A stretch of 64,000 bases of DNA, from the NCBI RefSeq assembly GCF_030269925.1, contig NC_085120.1, forward strand, positions 12,675,501 through 12,739,500. The letters are read 5' to 3'. The notes under the pieces are model-generated. The model made no database searches. It had not been told where the DNA came from and saw nothing but the letters and a program-made list of their open reading frames with translations. Each line of letters starts with the position of its first letter. Positions within the stretch are counted from its first letter, which is position 1. Origin of the DNA: Bombyx mori. Its lineage: Eukaryota; Arthropoda; Insecta; Lepidoptera; Bombycidae. This document shows positions 1 to 11,015 of this stretch, piece after piece. Both the position numbers and the translations under genes were made by a program.

Positions 1-5
1 GAGGG

Positions 6-250
6 CTTTTTTATTGCTTAGATGTGTGGACGAGCACACAGCCTACCTGGTTGTTAAGTGGTTACTCGAGCATTTTTACATCTACAACGTAAATGTGCCA
101 CCCACCTTGAGATATAAGTTTTAAGGTCTCAGTATAGTTACAACGGCTGCCGCAACCTTCAAACCGAAATGCATTAGTGCTTCACGGCAAAAATAGGCGG
201 GATGGTGGTACCTACCCGTGCGGACTCACAAGAGGTCCTACCACCAGTAA
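6..250 (-). mobile_element. Bm1 SINE, 5'-truncated
   Basis: A T-run followed by attgcttagatg marks the 3' end of a Bm1 SINE read on the minus strand. The body runs through the usual landmarks (ccacccaccttgagatata, accgaaatgcatta) to the ccaccag block at 241-247. The tRNA-like head is missing, so the copy is 5'-truncated. Neighbouring copies in this window share the same layout. Confidence 0.9.
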
Positions 251-648
251 AGCTCAGCAGCAACTGATCATTATAATACGTGTGCTATTTATACTTTATT
301 CTAAACGCTTAGAAAACATTTATAAATGCAAAACTAAACAGTCGAGAAGTTCATTTGTAAATGCACTGACAGTAAATTCAGAATTGAATAGAAACGTAAT
401 AATATGCAAATTTATCGCGTTTAGCCATTCCGGGCGATCTCACCGACTGGTAACGATTTTTTACCAACAAGCCCAGAGGCATCCAATATTATTATTATAA
501 GCGAGTGTATCTGTTTTCGCATTAAGTTATGTTTCAATGAAACTATGCCAGAATTGCTTTTGTTAAAATCCCTATCATACGCGTCCGCGTGGATTTTTTA
601 TGGATATCCGAGTCAATGTATCCACTGTTTTGTTTTTAATAATTTTGT
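251..648. other. anonymous AT-rich DNA
   Basis: No gene, repeat or structured signal recognised. A 107-codon open frame over 177-500 starts inside the Bm1 copy and has no recognisable domain, so I do not treat it as a gene. Confidence 0.5.
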
Positions 649-712
649 CATTGCTTAGATGTGTGGCGCACTCACGGTTTACCCGCTGTTAAGTGATCAT
701 CGGATTCCATAG
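649..712 (-). mobile_element. Bm1 SINE 3' fragment
   Basis: The stretch attgcttagatgtgtggc followed by a degenerate ctgttaagtgatcatcgg is the 3' end of Bm1 on the minus strand. A further Bm1-like piece (ccacccaccttgagat) appears at 986-1001, so the RTE-type fragment between them may have landed inside this SINE. Confidence 0.6.
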
Positions 713-960
713 GCATTCTCCACCTTATCTTACTAGGTGGGGTCGGCACAGCGAATATTTATCTTCCATTCTCTTCTATCACTCGTCATCTCCTCTCTCT
801 TTCTCTCTCACTCATATCGTCATTTAAACACACCATCCATTCTTTCTTTGGTCGACCTCTTCCCCCTCTACCTTGCACTACCATTTCCATACATCTCCTA
901 GTCACATGCATCTCCTCCCTACGCATCACATGTCCATACCACGCTAACAGCCATATTCAA
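713..960 (-). mobile_element. RTE-type LINE 3' fragment (degenerate)
   Basis: On the plus strand this reads as a CT-rich series (gtcgacctcttccccctct, cacatgtccataccacgc) that aligns by eye with the fragments at 5.35-5.65 kb and 9.26-9.61 kb. In the 9.3-kb copy the minus strand still encodes the arginine/lysine-rich C-terminal tail of an RTE-like reverse transcriptase. Here the frame is destroyed. Family assignment is by similarity to that better copy. Confidence 0.55.
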
Positions 961-1009
961 TAGTCATTAACAACCTAAAAGCTACCACCCACCTTGAGAT
1001 CTATCTATA

Positions 1010-1281
1010 TCTATACTAATATTATAAAGAGGAAAGATTTGTTTGTTTGTTTGTATTGAATAGGCTCCGAAACTACTGAACCGATTTAAAAAATTCTTTC
1101 ACTGTTGGAAAGCTACGCTATCCCCGGGTGACATAGGCTATATTTATTATAATATGTTTTCAAAAAAATTAGGGATCCCTACTGAAACTCCAATAATGTA
1201 ATTCAATGTGTAAAAAAATTACCTAAAATTCTTTACATCGCGTACGCTACTTCCTAAGCGAAGCCGGGGCGGGCCGCTAGT
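1010..1281 (+). mobile_element. non-autonomous Helitron
   Basis: It starts with TCTATACTAATATTATAAAG preceded by A and ends with a GC-rich hairpin region (gccggggcgggccgc) and CTAGT. A 5' TC and a 3' CTRRT behind a short hairpin are Helitron hallmarks. The interior carries the phrase gctccgaaactactgaaccg shared with the copies at 13.3 kb and 58.8 kb. It encodes no protein and would rely on a Rep/helicase supplied elsewhere. Confidence 0.8.
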
Positions 1282-1334
1282 CTCTAATAAAATCTCTTGA
1301 GATCTCTAAGCATTTCCGACTCGAAATATTAATG

Positions 1335-1518
1335 CGCCCACTGAGTTTCTCGCCGGATCTTCTCAGTGGGTCGCGATTCCGGTCCGGTGGTAGATGCTGC
1401 GAAGCACTGCTCTTGCTGCGGCTAGTGTCAGCAAATTCTCTCAGCTTGAACCCGTGAGCTCGCTTACTTGTCCGGGTATACCTGGAATAACCTAGTTACT
1501 AGCGAATAGGTACAAAAA
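1335..1518 (+). mobile_element. jockey-type LINE 3' end with TSD
   Basis: A 5'-truncated tail of the LINE type seen complete at 51.3-56.4 kb, in the A-U hairpin subfamily. It begins exactly at the hairpin stem CCCACTGAG (1337-1345, partner CTCAGTGGG at 1362-1370) and ends in an A-run. The 9-bp direct repeat atattaatg flanks it at 1326-1334 and 1519-1527, consistent with a target-site duplication. Confidence 0.8.
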
Positions 1519-1527
1519 ATATTAATG

Positions 1528-2126
1528 AAGCGGATAATGAGAACCAATTCATGAGCACCGGGCGACACTTGCCCGCGCTATTCGAGACAAATTTCAAAGT
1601 GATCCCGCATAAGCGGCTCGAACGATGAATAATTCAAAAACGTTTCGGATGGTCATGTTTATTTCATCAGGCGATATTATCATAAGCGTACACGGTAACT
1701 GTATGTGCAAGGCTCAAAGCGTATACCTAACGATCGATAATTTTCGCTACCGTACCACCGCCGGCCGCGACCCGAGAGCTAAACGGAATTTTATCACCAT
1801 CCCAGTTAGTGTTCAATGCATATAAACAATATGTTACATGTATTTTGTAATATTCTTGTTGACTATTAAAGTATCAAGTAACGTAGATTCGTATGCAAAA
1901 CGTTTCATATCTTGGATTATGTGTATGTATAATATGCATAATCGATGCATAGAGCTTGTATGCGATAAGCTTGGAAGACAAGAAAGTTAACCCTGCGAAT
2001 CCGAGTGGTCTGAAGAACTCATAGAACGGAATGACTTAATTACGAATATCCTGGATACTAGAGCAGTTCGAAGAGCCAGAAAGAACAATACTACGTACGA
2101 AATGAAGTCATCGCGGTAGCCTTCTT
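1528..2126. other. anonymous DNA
   Basis: No recognised element. An open frame of 66 codons at 1625-1825 has no identifiable domain. Confidence 0.4.
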
Positions 2127-2131
2127 TATGA

Positions 2132-2465
2132 AAATAAATAATAGTTTAAATAAACTAACGAAATACGCTTTTATAGAAATTCCAACTAAAAAATAGAAAA
2201 TAAATTTGAATTAAAAATAATGTAAGAAAAAATTATTTTATTGTTAAAAAGCGTGGGGTGCTGTTCAGGATATTATCAAAATAACCCTTCTACTCATATC
2301 TGTTCATAAAATATATATAACTACTGATACCATGCACCCCACGGTTTTTTTTACAATAAAATTATTTTTTCTTACACTATTTTTAATTCAAATTTATTTT
2401 CTATTTTTTAGTTGGATTTTCTATAAAAGCGTATTTTGTTAGTTTTTTTAAACTATTATTTATTT
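2132..2465. repeat. long foldback (inverted repeat, ~130-bp arms)
   Basis: The left arm 2132-2261 and right arm 2334-2465 are inverted copies of each other with only about eight to ten differences by eye, separated by a 72-nt loop. The inner stem ends at gtggggtgc / gcaccccac. The arms are AT-rich and non-coding. A transcript through it would fold into a long near-perfect duplex. It may be a foldback MITE or a local inverted duplication; no terminal motif of a known superfamily is evident. Confidence 0.85.
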
Positions 2466-3219
2466 ATAATTTTGTAGTTGTATTTCAATTTTTTCAATAT
2501 ATTTTTTTGATATTGAATTGTCCTCGGTCCTTAATAAGTATACCAAAACTTCGAGTTAATCCGACGTTTTGAAGGGGGTCAAAATCATGTTCAAAGATTC
2601 CGTTACATACTAACATACATACGTCTAAAGCTAATAAAAGCTTATTAAATAGGAATCAAATGTTAATTATAAAAGAGTTTATTTATCGATTTGTTCTGCA
2701 AATTGGTTATATGTTTGCATATTTGTTTATTAAAGATTAATAAGATAAATAGAAATTACTATTAATTGTCACAATTATCCGTGAGTTTTATGTGTACATT
2801 TTTTATGCGTTGCCATAAATTTGTCGATGAGTATTACTAGAAATATTCCACGGATGTCGGGAAACTTGCATCGGCGCTGGGCTTCATTAGTACTAAAAAC
2901 CGGCTGTAATTGTAAATGTCATATACAAAAACATTATGTTTAATTTAAGAAACAATTTTATAATAGTTAACGAGAACAGTTGAAAGAAACTCAGCGGGAT
3001 AAACCGCAGGTTTGACTTCTATATACATTAATCGTTAATACACTATTTATTTTATGTTTCATACGACTTTGTAATTGAATAAGATTTGTAATCAATTACA
3101 ATCTAATATCTACGTTAGAAATAATTACGTATTATTATCTTAAACTTAAAAAGATTCTACATTGATAATATTTCCTACATACACATATGTATAAACAAAA
3201 TTTATTGGCTTTCTCTATC
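2466..3219. other. anonymous AT-rich DNA
   Basis: Nothing recognised on either strand apart from AT-rich simple sequence. Confidence 0.4.
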
Positions 3220-3357
3220 TCTATATATAAAAATGAATTGCTGTTCGTTAATCTCGCTAAAACTCGAGAACGGCTGGGCGGATTTGGTTAATTTTGGTCC
3301 TGAATTATTTGTGAAAGTCCAGAGAAGGTTTAAAATGTGAGAAAATATTCATGATAA
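3220..3357 (+). mobile_element. Helitron 5' fragment
   Basis: Begins TCTATATATAAAAATGAATT and carries the phrase aaaactcgagaacggctgg. This is the 5' end (in element sense) of the family found complete in reverse orientation at 29.1, 33.9 and 37.0 kb. The 3' half with its CTAGT end is missing. Confidence 0.7.
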
Positions 3358-3462
3358 TAGATAATAAGCTACGTTCAAAGGTCAAGGACAATATTACTAG
3401 TACAGTCGCTGCGTCTATACCTACCAATATACCAATGGTGAGTTGACAAGGTCTCTTTGGTT

Positions 3463-3830
3463 CCCCCCCCCCCATTCACTGGTAACCTAAGAGGCTATTC
3501 CAGCTACACCAGGACGGGTAGGTGAGCTCACGGGCTCAACCTGAGAGAATTTGCTAACACTAGCCCTAGCAAGAGCAGTGTTTCGCAGAATCTATCGCCG
3601 GATCGGAATCGTGACCCACTGAGAAGATCCGCCGAGGAACTCAGTGGGCTATGTCTGTGGGTTAGTTCGCTCGTCGAACTCTTCGTTGTCATCGACGAGT
3701 TTGACGAGAACGTTAACCGGTGCTTGAGGATCCTAAAAGCACCGAGAATGAATCCGGGGATCTGACAAGACATTTTTCGGGCGACGCCGGTTTTGTCCGA
3801 TTGCGGTAAGATAACTCCACCTAGTATTAC
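3463..3830 (-). mobile_element. jockey-type LINE 3' fragment
   Basis: On the minus strand this is the C-terminal/3'UTR tail of the LINE family with the hairpin (cccactgag at 3616-3624 paired with ctcagtggg, loop between). The 81-codon minus frame at 3528-3773 is part of this tail and is not an independent gene. A run of C at about 3464-3473 lies at the 3' boundary, where other copies have poly(T). Confidence 0.75.
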
Positions 3831-4345
3831 TTGGTGATCGTGACGTAAATCTCACGGTCCATCATGAGACTTTAGACTTTCCATTTACCTAGTAGGAAGT
3901 CAGCTCGTCCACCTATCTAGGCAAAAAAGAGATTCTCTACTGATGCAGCAGTTTCTCAAACTGATCCCAACTTTGTTGAGTTTTACAGATAGCTTTTTGT
4001 GAAGCGAATTAGCAATATCTAGGTGCCTAACACCAATGCACCGCTGACTAGTTTAAAACAAATGCTACGGTTGCAATGACCCGGTCCATATTTTGTTAAC
4101 CTCAATGTCTAGACGAACTAAATTTATTCTAGTATTTGTAATACAATGACTCGATGCTAAATCAGCTGTGACGTATATCAAAGCTCGACTAATCGAGAAA
4201 TAAATGTATTACAATGCTCACTGCCTTCGATTTAAAGTTGAAAATCGCTTAACAACTACATAGTATGTTTTCGAGGGTCTTAATCGAATAAAACAACATT
4301 CACAAATTAACTGGTTCAATTCTTTAAAACGTTACTCTGTCATTT
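3831..4345. other. anonymous DNA
   Basis: No gene or repeat recognised. Confidence 0.4.
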
Positions 4346-4528
4346 ACTGGTGGTGGGACCTCTTGAGAGTCCGCGCGGATAGGTACCACCACCCTGATTA
4401 TTTCTGCCGTGAAGCAGTAATGCGTTTCGGTTTGAAAGGTGGGGCAGCCGTTTTGACTATACTTTAACACCAGGTGGACTGTGAAGTTCGTCCACCCACC
4501 TAAGCAATAAAAAAATAAAAAATAAAAT
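4346..4528 (+). mobile_element. Bm1 SINE with internal deletion
   Basis: Starts at actggtggtgggacctc and ends in cacctaagcaataaaaaa. About 60 bp of the usual body between gactata and aacaccagg is absent compared with full copies such as the one at 9.9 kb, so it carries an internal deletion. Confidence 0.9.
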
Positions 4529-4795
4529 TTAATCCGAAAGTAATATGTTGTATTCACTCGACATTTTCGTGATGGCACACGTTTTAATTGTACAATTTCA
4601 ATATTATACAAATATTCGGTATATTCTCTCCGCTATTTAACTGCGAGGCATAGACGTCATCAAAACTGTAAACTATTCGAAACATCAAAATAATATAATG
4701 AAATAAAGTGGTAAAAGTATTTTTAATTGACAATGCTTCTATTTTATTGGCCCGTTTCGCCTGTGTTATACGTATTTACGTAGGTCTAGGTAATA

Positions 4796-5134
4796 TCTTA
4801 TATCTTTAAACGACTTGTATATAAATTCTTGTATCAATTCTTGTATATAAATATATTTATAATGTCAATCTTGGAAACGGCTTCGACGATTTTCATAAAA
4901 TTTAGTATACAGGGAATTTCGGAGGCGATAAATCGATCTAGCTACGATTTATTTTCAGAAAATTTTGATTTTTTCTTTAAATAGCCAGTTCGTATTTTTT
5001 TATTGTTCTGTCGGTAAGATCGAAAAATATTATTTATATTGCATCATTATATCAATATGTAATTCTTATTTAAATATAATTTCTAAAAAACACAATTTAT
5101 CAAAAAAAAAAAACTATTTCATTCATTATCTAGT
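4796..5134 (+). mobile_element. Helitron-like element (TC...CTAGT)
   Basis: Begins TCTTATATCTTTAAACGA after an A and ends CTAGT before a T, matching the A/T insertion preference of Helitrons. Interior phrases (cgataaatcgatctagctac, gattttcataaaatttag) are shared with the copy at 48500-48779. It has no coding capacity. Confidence 0.65.
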
Positions 5135-5344
5135 TCAATACTAATACGTCAAACATGGCTTTCTATTTTTTAATCTGGAGTTGAATATCGTACAAGATAA
5201 CTACGCCGACGGGGCGCACAGAATGTGTGAAATTCCATAGAGACGTATCGCACCCCTGCATACGTCTAGATTAAAAAAAAAAACAAATCTTATATACCAT
5301 ATATTAATCCATTTTTTGTCCATTTCCTTTTTGTTTTTATATAG

Positions 5345-5655
5345 TTCTTTCATCATCATTCTCCTGCCCTTCTCCCAGTCACCTGGGGTCGGCGCAACAT
5401 GTTTTCTCCTTCCATACTCCTCTATCATATACCATTTCTTTGCTCACTCCCCAGACGATATGTGAGACACACATGAACACATATCGTCTTCCACGCAATC
5501 CATCCATTTCTTCTTAGGTCTACCTCATCTTCTACGAGTATAGCCTTCCACATTCATAGTTAGTACTCTCTTACAAATCTCATTGTCATTTCGTTTCATC
5601 ACATTTCCATACCATCCCAATTTTATACAATTCTTTAAATTTATAAATTCCATTT
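5345..5655 (-). mobile_element. RTE-type LINE 3' fragment
   Basis: Minus-strand tail of an RTE-like reverse transcriptase gene. By eye it follows the 9.26-9.61 kb copy through the ctcctatccat..tctaggtct blocks, including the end that encodes W-E/G-E-G-R-R-M-M. Frameshifts and an internal ~20-bp insertion around 5455-5490 break the frame. Confidence 0.6.
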
Positions 5656-5816
5656 TTTCCTACTCTATGTTGTTTATTTATCGTTAATGACGTCCGTGTG
5701 AGCATTATGCTCGTTAGAATCTGGCTACACTGGTCGTTCTTAAGATGCCCCTTATCCATCAGTTATACATATTTTAGAAGATACATTTTCGCGTATTAAA
5801 AATACTTCACTCGTTT

Positions 5817-6050
5817 TGCTTATTTAGGTGGACGAGCCTACAGCCTACCTGATGTTAAATGGTTACTGAAGCCCATAGATATCTACAACGTAAATGCCGC
5901 CACCCACCTTGAGATATAAGTTCTAAGGTCTCACTATAGTCATAAGGGCTGCCCCACCCTTCAAACCGAAACGCATTACTGCTTCACGGTAGATATAGGC
6001 GGGGAGGTCGTACCTAATTGTGGACTCATAAGAGCTCCTACCACCAGTTT
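5817..6050 (-). mobile_element. Bm1 SINE
   Basis: Minus-strand Bm1 body from ttatttaggtgg to accaccagtt. The last 95 bp (5955-6049) are identical to 6602-6696 in the next copy, including private substitutions absent from all other copies here. Confidence 0.9.
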
Positions 6051-6195
6051 ACTTCTCGTCTCTGTTTTCGATGATGTTCGCGAGTATTGTATTATTTAAT
6101 GATATACATAATAATATGTATTTAAAGCAGCCGACCGACTAGTTACAGTAAGTAACCAAGTTGTAACAAAACACCGCTGTATCGGTTTATTTAAT

Positions 6196-6380
6196 ATTTA
6201 ATAATTCATCCGGACGGCGTGTCTCCTCGCGCGTGTAATGCGACGCGACGCGGCCGCGGCGACGTGACAGCGATTAGCGCGGAGCGGGTTGAACATCAAC
6301 AACGCTGCATTCCTGGTTGCGAGTAAGCGTATACCATTGAACGATTTGAGCACTTCTCTGGTTGGGCAGGGGCGAGCATG
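6196..6380. other. short CpG-rich patch
   Basis: A GC- and CpG-rich island in AT-rich DNA, centred on gacgcgacgcggccgcggcg at about 6241-6260. Its 64-codon minus frame has no domain. It could be a promoter/first-exon remnant or a TE piece; nothing decides. Confidence 0.3.
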
Positions 6381-6452
6381 ACATAATCTCATAGGAGGTT
6401 ACAGTGCATGAATGGGCGGGTTCAGAGTCGTCTCAAGATGCGCGCATAATAC

Positions 6453-6697
6453 TTTTTTTTTATTGCTTATGTGGGTGGACGATCTCAGGGCCCACCTTAT
6501 GTGAAATGGTTACCGGAGCCCATAGACATCTACAACATAAATGCCACCACCCACCTTGAGATATGAGTTCTAAGGTCTCAGTATAGTTACAACGGCTGCC
6601 TCACCCTTCAAACCGAAACGCATTACTGCTTCACGGTAGATATAGGCGGGGAGGTCGTACCTAATTGTGGACTCATAAGAGCTCCTACCACCAGTTA
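6453..6697 (-). mobile_element. Bm1 SINE
   Basis: Minus-strand copy with a poly(T) start (3' tail) at 6453. The distal 95 bp match the neighbouring copy perfectly, while the proximal ~135 bp differ from it at about 20 positions. Confidence 0.9.
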
Positions 6698-7314
6698 ATA
6701 GCACAAGTCACGAGTCGACGAGTTCTAGGGCTCATAATGGTTCTCGTCTAGAGAAGTATGCTGGAGAAGTATAAAGAAACTTCGGGATATTCTCCGTGAT
6801 TCGAGAGAACTGACGGTCGGTATCCTATCACGTCTTATTCAGGTTCTTTACGCTTGTATTCAGATGCTTAGTTTATAAGCGACGTATTCATGAACAGTAG
6901 TTTCATTAAAAAAACTAGATAATTCTTAAATCAATAAATTAAATGTTTTTCATTCCCCGCTTGCAGTGTAAACCCAGTTTCTTGTTCATTCAACTATAAA
7001 GAATTAGAAGTTTTATAGTAAAGTACCGTCGGCAATACAGTCGCTATTAGGAACGGCGCGTAGGTAAACACAAATGTTTGATTTTCCACACAGCCCGGGC
7101 CATTGTGATCCGTAATAACATTTAATATCGATGTTTCACGGCTCCATGAATATCTTGGATTGAATCGTTTGGACTTTCATCTAATTTTTTTGTTGGTTTT
7201 TGTACTCATTTTAAGGGAGGTTTTTTTTTTTGGTAATTTTATTTTGGTTGCAGCTGTTTAAAAGCTGCTTTGAGTAGAAATTATCTTTTAGTTTTCTTTT
7301 TGTTAGTTAACATT
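6698..7314. other. anonymous DNA
   Basis: No recognisable gene or repeat. Confidence 0.4.
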
Positions 7315-7400
7315 TATTATTGCGCCAATATCGATCAAGTGTATTTATTGGATTAGTTTTAATAATTTGGTGAGTTTGATGTGTGTTTTGGAACGAAATT
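7315..7400 (+). repeat. dispersed repeat, copy 1
   Basis: Shares tatcgatcaagtgta, tggatta and gagtttgatgtgtg with 12150-12240. The family is not identified. The palindrome-ended element at 7386-7801 appears to interrupt it. Confidence 0.6.
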
Positions 7401-7801
7401 CCTTACGACAGGCTTGGAGGGGATAGGGATTTTGCTGCGCGACCGAACTGAAAAAAATGTGATAGTAAAACCGTAAGAAAAAATCCGTGGAAAAAAGTGC
7501 GTGGAATCAAACCGTTAAATGAGACGTGCGCAGGCGCGACAGTCGCAACACAAGCGAGTAGTGTATAATACCTTTCTCTTTCTCCTTCTTTTTATTATTA
7601 TTCATATAAATAGCTGTTTTTTGGTATATTAATATTATACATTATTTATAAATCATTGTAAATAAAATAAAGTTGATAACTTTGTAAAGTATTTTTTTTA
7701 TCAATAAAAAAATCATAATAACGAATAGAACTTAAAATTAATAATATTTATATAATAAGGAACATCGTTCCTATCCGGTATCCCACGACACCACACATCT
7801 T
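7386..7801 (-). mobile_element. palindrome-ended DNA element, copy A
   Basis: The left end reads ttttggaacgaaattcctta and the right end aggaacatcgttcctatccgg followed by cccacgacaccacacatc. Both ends carry the imperfect palindrome GGAACGAAGTTCC in inverted orientation, which resembles terminal inverted repeats. Copies B (11.0 kb) and C (16.2 kb) share both ends and the ttctattcgagatataaag-type subterminal region. No transposase frame is present. The superfamily is unknown. Confidence 0.55.
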
Positions 7802-9256
7802 TTTTTTTTAAATTATTGCAGGCAATTACATACGTAACTGCGCTAGTCATTATCTGTGTATACATATAAATTGTATTTAACGACATGACTTATAAATAAA
7901 TATCGACAAACTGAAACATTTACACTTAAGGGGGACTTTTCGAAAATATCGAACACTCGCAAAACTTTTGCGCTGTATGTTCGAGATAAGGCGTCGTCAC
8001 ATAAAAAGCTTTTCTGTGTCATTAAGAATTAAAAAAAGTGAAAAAAGGAATCTGCGAAGGCAGGACCGTGACGCATCAGACGACATTTCTCACTATCAAA
8101 GCAAAAAAAGAAACAAAACGAAAACTTGAAATTACTGCAAAAATAAAAACGCTATCTCGTTCGATTGACGACCCTTTTATGGGAACGGATTTCGCAATTT
8201 TATAATCATTATCTTGAAATTGATAACGATTCCACGAACGTTCTTGTGAATTACATATCGTTAATGTTTTAAAAGTACTCGTTTGTCTTTAGATGACCAC
8301 TACCGGATTTTTAGGTGCGAATCGAATGCATTTTTTCCCGCGCTTTTTAAACTAAAATTTCGATAGCGAAAACAAAATTATTGGTTCGGAATATGAACTC
8401 ACGCGCGGCTCACTAGAGCGAGATGGTAGTATTTTATGTTAATGAGCGAGAGAGACAAGAGGAGCTATGATGGACGCCTCACGTCCACTGCCTCGACAGC
8501 GCCCGTAGCTCAACACGGCCGGCATACTTTCTCGGCGCCCTACACGAAAATAAACTTTCAACTTTTTATGCGTTCCTGGTATATTTAGACGATATTGCCA
8601 CTGCGTTTTTCATTTAAAAAAAAAAAGTGTTAAATGGATGATTTATATTAAGTGCACGACGTTACGGTTGGCTTCCGGGGGAATTATTTACCGAAAGTCG
8701 CGTATTAAAAAAAAAACAAGTTGCGTTCTGAAACCTCTGTCTGTAGTGCTCTTGGATACGAACCTTTGTCGGTACCGACCAAACGACGCGTGGATGTTCA
8801 CGAAAAGGAAGTCAAACAGTCGCTTATAAACTATAAAAAGGTCCGTTTCCAAACTGAAAAATATGAACTTCGAATACAAACCGCCTAATTTGTGGTTGCA
8901 TTAAATTTGAATACGGAGAGGTCCGTAGATACGTGTTAGTATTTTTATCGGGTTATTAACACTTTTTTATATCGTAATTTGTGCTTTTTTTTTAAATTTA
9001 CGGCTTCCGCAGTCATGTTATTAGAAGAATGTAGAACTATTGGAGCTATTTTATGGCAGGCATAGTAAAAATTTTAGTGTTTTTAGACGCCTTCATAATA
9101 TTCTAGAAATCGATACAATTTGTGTAAAGATTGAACATAAAATGGTATAAAAATTTGATAATTTATACGATGCTTAAGTTAATTTCGTTATAATCCTTAA
9201 AATAGAAATTTAAAAAAACACTGAAGAATTTGAAATGACTCATAAAATAAAACTTA
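7802..9256. other. anonymous DNA with a CpG-richer patch
   Basis: No gene recognised. The patch at about 8395-8545 is richer in CpG (gctcactagagcgagatgg, cgcccgtagctcaacacgg) than its surroundings. Two opposite 63-codon frames at 8638-8879 overlap each other and show no domain. Confidence 0.35.
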
Positions 9257-9640
9257 TTATATGGGTTTGTTTACATCGTTTTTATTTGTACCGCGGTTTG
9301 CGGCACTTCTAACGTATTCTATGTTACAGTACGTAATCATCATTCTCCTGCCTTCTCCCAGCCACCTGGGTTCGGCGCAAAATGCTTTCTCCTTCCATAC
9401 TCCTCTATCATAATCCATTTCTTCGCTCACTCCCCTCTTACACATATCGTCATTCACGAAATCCATCAATTTTTTCTTAGGTCTACCTCTTCCTCTAAAG
9501 CCTTCCACATTCATAGTTAAATCTCTCTTAAGAACCTCATTGTTATTTCGTCTCATCACATGTCTATACCATCCCAAACGCGCGCTTCTCAACTTCTCTG
9601 TCACAGGTGCCAAATATTCTATGTCAAGGTACGTATTAGC
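9257..9640 (-). pseudogene. RTE-type reverse transcriptase C-terminal fragment
   Basis: The minus-strand frame (118 codons from 9613) contains LGWYRHVMRR, then RGRGRPKKKLMDFVNDDM and later W..GEGRRMM. This is the basic C-terminal region that follows the reverse transcriptase domain in RTE-type LINEs. The endonuclease and catalytic reverse transcriptase parts are absent, so it is a 5'-truncated, non-functional copy. The first methionine is an accident of truncation. Two further tails of the same type lie at 0.7 and 5.4 kb in the same orientation. Confidence 0.75.
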
Positions 9641-9667
9641 GGTATTTATGTATTGACAGCATGAGTA

Positions 9668-10093
9668 GCTATATGTGACCTAAAGGATAAGACATCCGAA
9701 GCATTCATATCTAGCGATGCAACGGTGTTCGAATCCCGCAAGCGCGGGTACCAATTTTTCTAATGAAATACGTACTTAACAAATGTTCACGATTGACTTC
9801 CGCGGTGAAGGAATAACATCGTGTAATAAAAATCAAACCCGCAAAATTATAATTTGCGTAATTACTGGTGGTAGGACCTCTTGTGAGTCCGCACGGGTAG
9901 ATACCACCACCCTGCCTATTTTCTACCGTGAAGCAGTAATGCGTTTCGGTTTGAAGGGTGGGGCAGCCGCTGTAACTATACTTAAGACCTTAGAACTTAT
10001 ATCTCAAGGTGGGTGGCGCATTTACGTTGTGAATGTCTATGGGCTCCAGTAACCACTTAACCCCAGGTGGGCTGTGAGCTCGTCAACCTAAAA
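9668..10093 (+). mobile_element. Bm1 SINE, near full length with tRNA-like head
   Basis: The only copy here with the whole 5' head. An A-box-like tgacctaaagg (9676-9686) and a B-box-like gtgttcgaatcc (9725-9736) lie about 40 bp apart, as in an internal RNA polymerase III promoter. The unrelated mid-section (9765-9860) and the common Bm1 body (actggtggtaggacctc from 9864) follow. The total of about 425-435 bp agrees with the known Bm1 size. It ends at gctcgtcaacc without a clear poly(A), so the 3' tip is lost. An 89-codon frame at 9783-10052 lies inside it and is not a gene. Confidence 0.9.
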
Positions 10094-10532
10094 CGATTTC
10101 GTATAAACTCCTAAATGTACGTGTCTACAAATGAACCTAGTGTTTCGACACATATATGTATATAAATCGAAACGGATTAAAATTATCTGTAAATTGAACA
10201 GCTTTTAGGTTGATTCACTGACTTTGATTAAAGAAAATTTACGCCATCTTAAAATTAATACATTAATTTTTTTCAATAAAAAAAATGGGGATCACTACTA
10301 AGACGAAATAAACTTAATATGATTTTAAAAACAATGAGCATAGACGAACGAATCGTGTACTTATAAGTGATCACCGAAGATAATACGATATTGAAAAAAA
10401 ACTTTGTGATTAGTATGCTGAGTCTTTAACCTCAAGCGGGCTGCTGGCGAATCTGCCATCGACGACAATTATAATTCGAGACACAAACAAATTCCACGTC
10501 ATCGATCTTGGAATGTAAATACTTATAATAAT
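10094..10532. other. anonymous DNA
   Basis: Nothing recognised. Confidence 0.4.
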
Positions 10533-10777
10533 ACTAGCTGTACCCGTTCGCTTCGCTGGGCATTTTAAATTAACATTATTATTTCTCATGCCCACAAAGA
10601 TTCTCATCATTAACGCCCCCGCAACTGGTGTAGGGAGTCCAACACTCATATAAATATTAGCCTATCCATTAAGTTCAGGTATTTTCTACATGGATACCAA
10701 GTTTTAAGTCAATCGGATGCATGGTTCAGTAACGGAACATCCGTAAAAACCACTGTAGATTTATATATTAGTATAGA
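10533..10777 (-). mobile_element. non-autonomous Helitron
   Basis: Read on the minus strand it starts TCTATACTAATATATAAATC and ends with a small hairpin (cccagcgaagcgaacggg) and CTAGT at 10533-10537. The same family occurs on the plus strand at 15712-15927. Confidence 0.75.
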
Positions 10778-11015
10778 TAGTTTATCCCGTCCGTGTGTAT
10801 CGCGTGTGAGTAGTTCCATGTGTCATGTCCGTCTTGTGGGAGTCACACATTATTAAACGTAATTAATTTTCTATTTCTTTATTTTTGTTTACTTTTCAAA
10901 AAATATCCTCGTTGATTGTTCCTGACAATAATAGTATTAAATGTTGCCTTTATGTGTTTGAAATTATATTAGCACGAACGAATTGTTTGGATGTGGTAAT
11001 TAAATATTTTTTTTT

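Noticed and set aside
6198..6392. 64-codon Arg-rich minus-strand frame in the CpG patch
   Set aside because: Its composition follows CpG richness. There is no domain or homologue I recognise.
9668..9750. Functional tRNA gene
   Set aside because: A and B boxes are present, but the sequence is the tRNA-derived head of Bm1 and does not fold into a proper acceptor stem.
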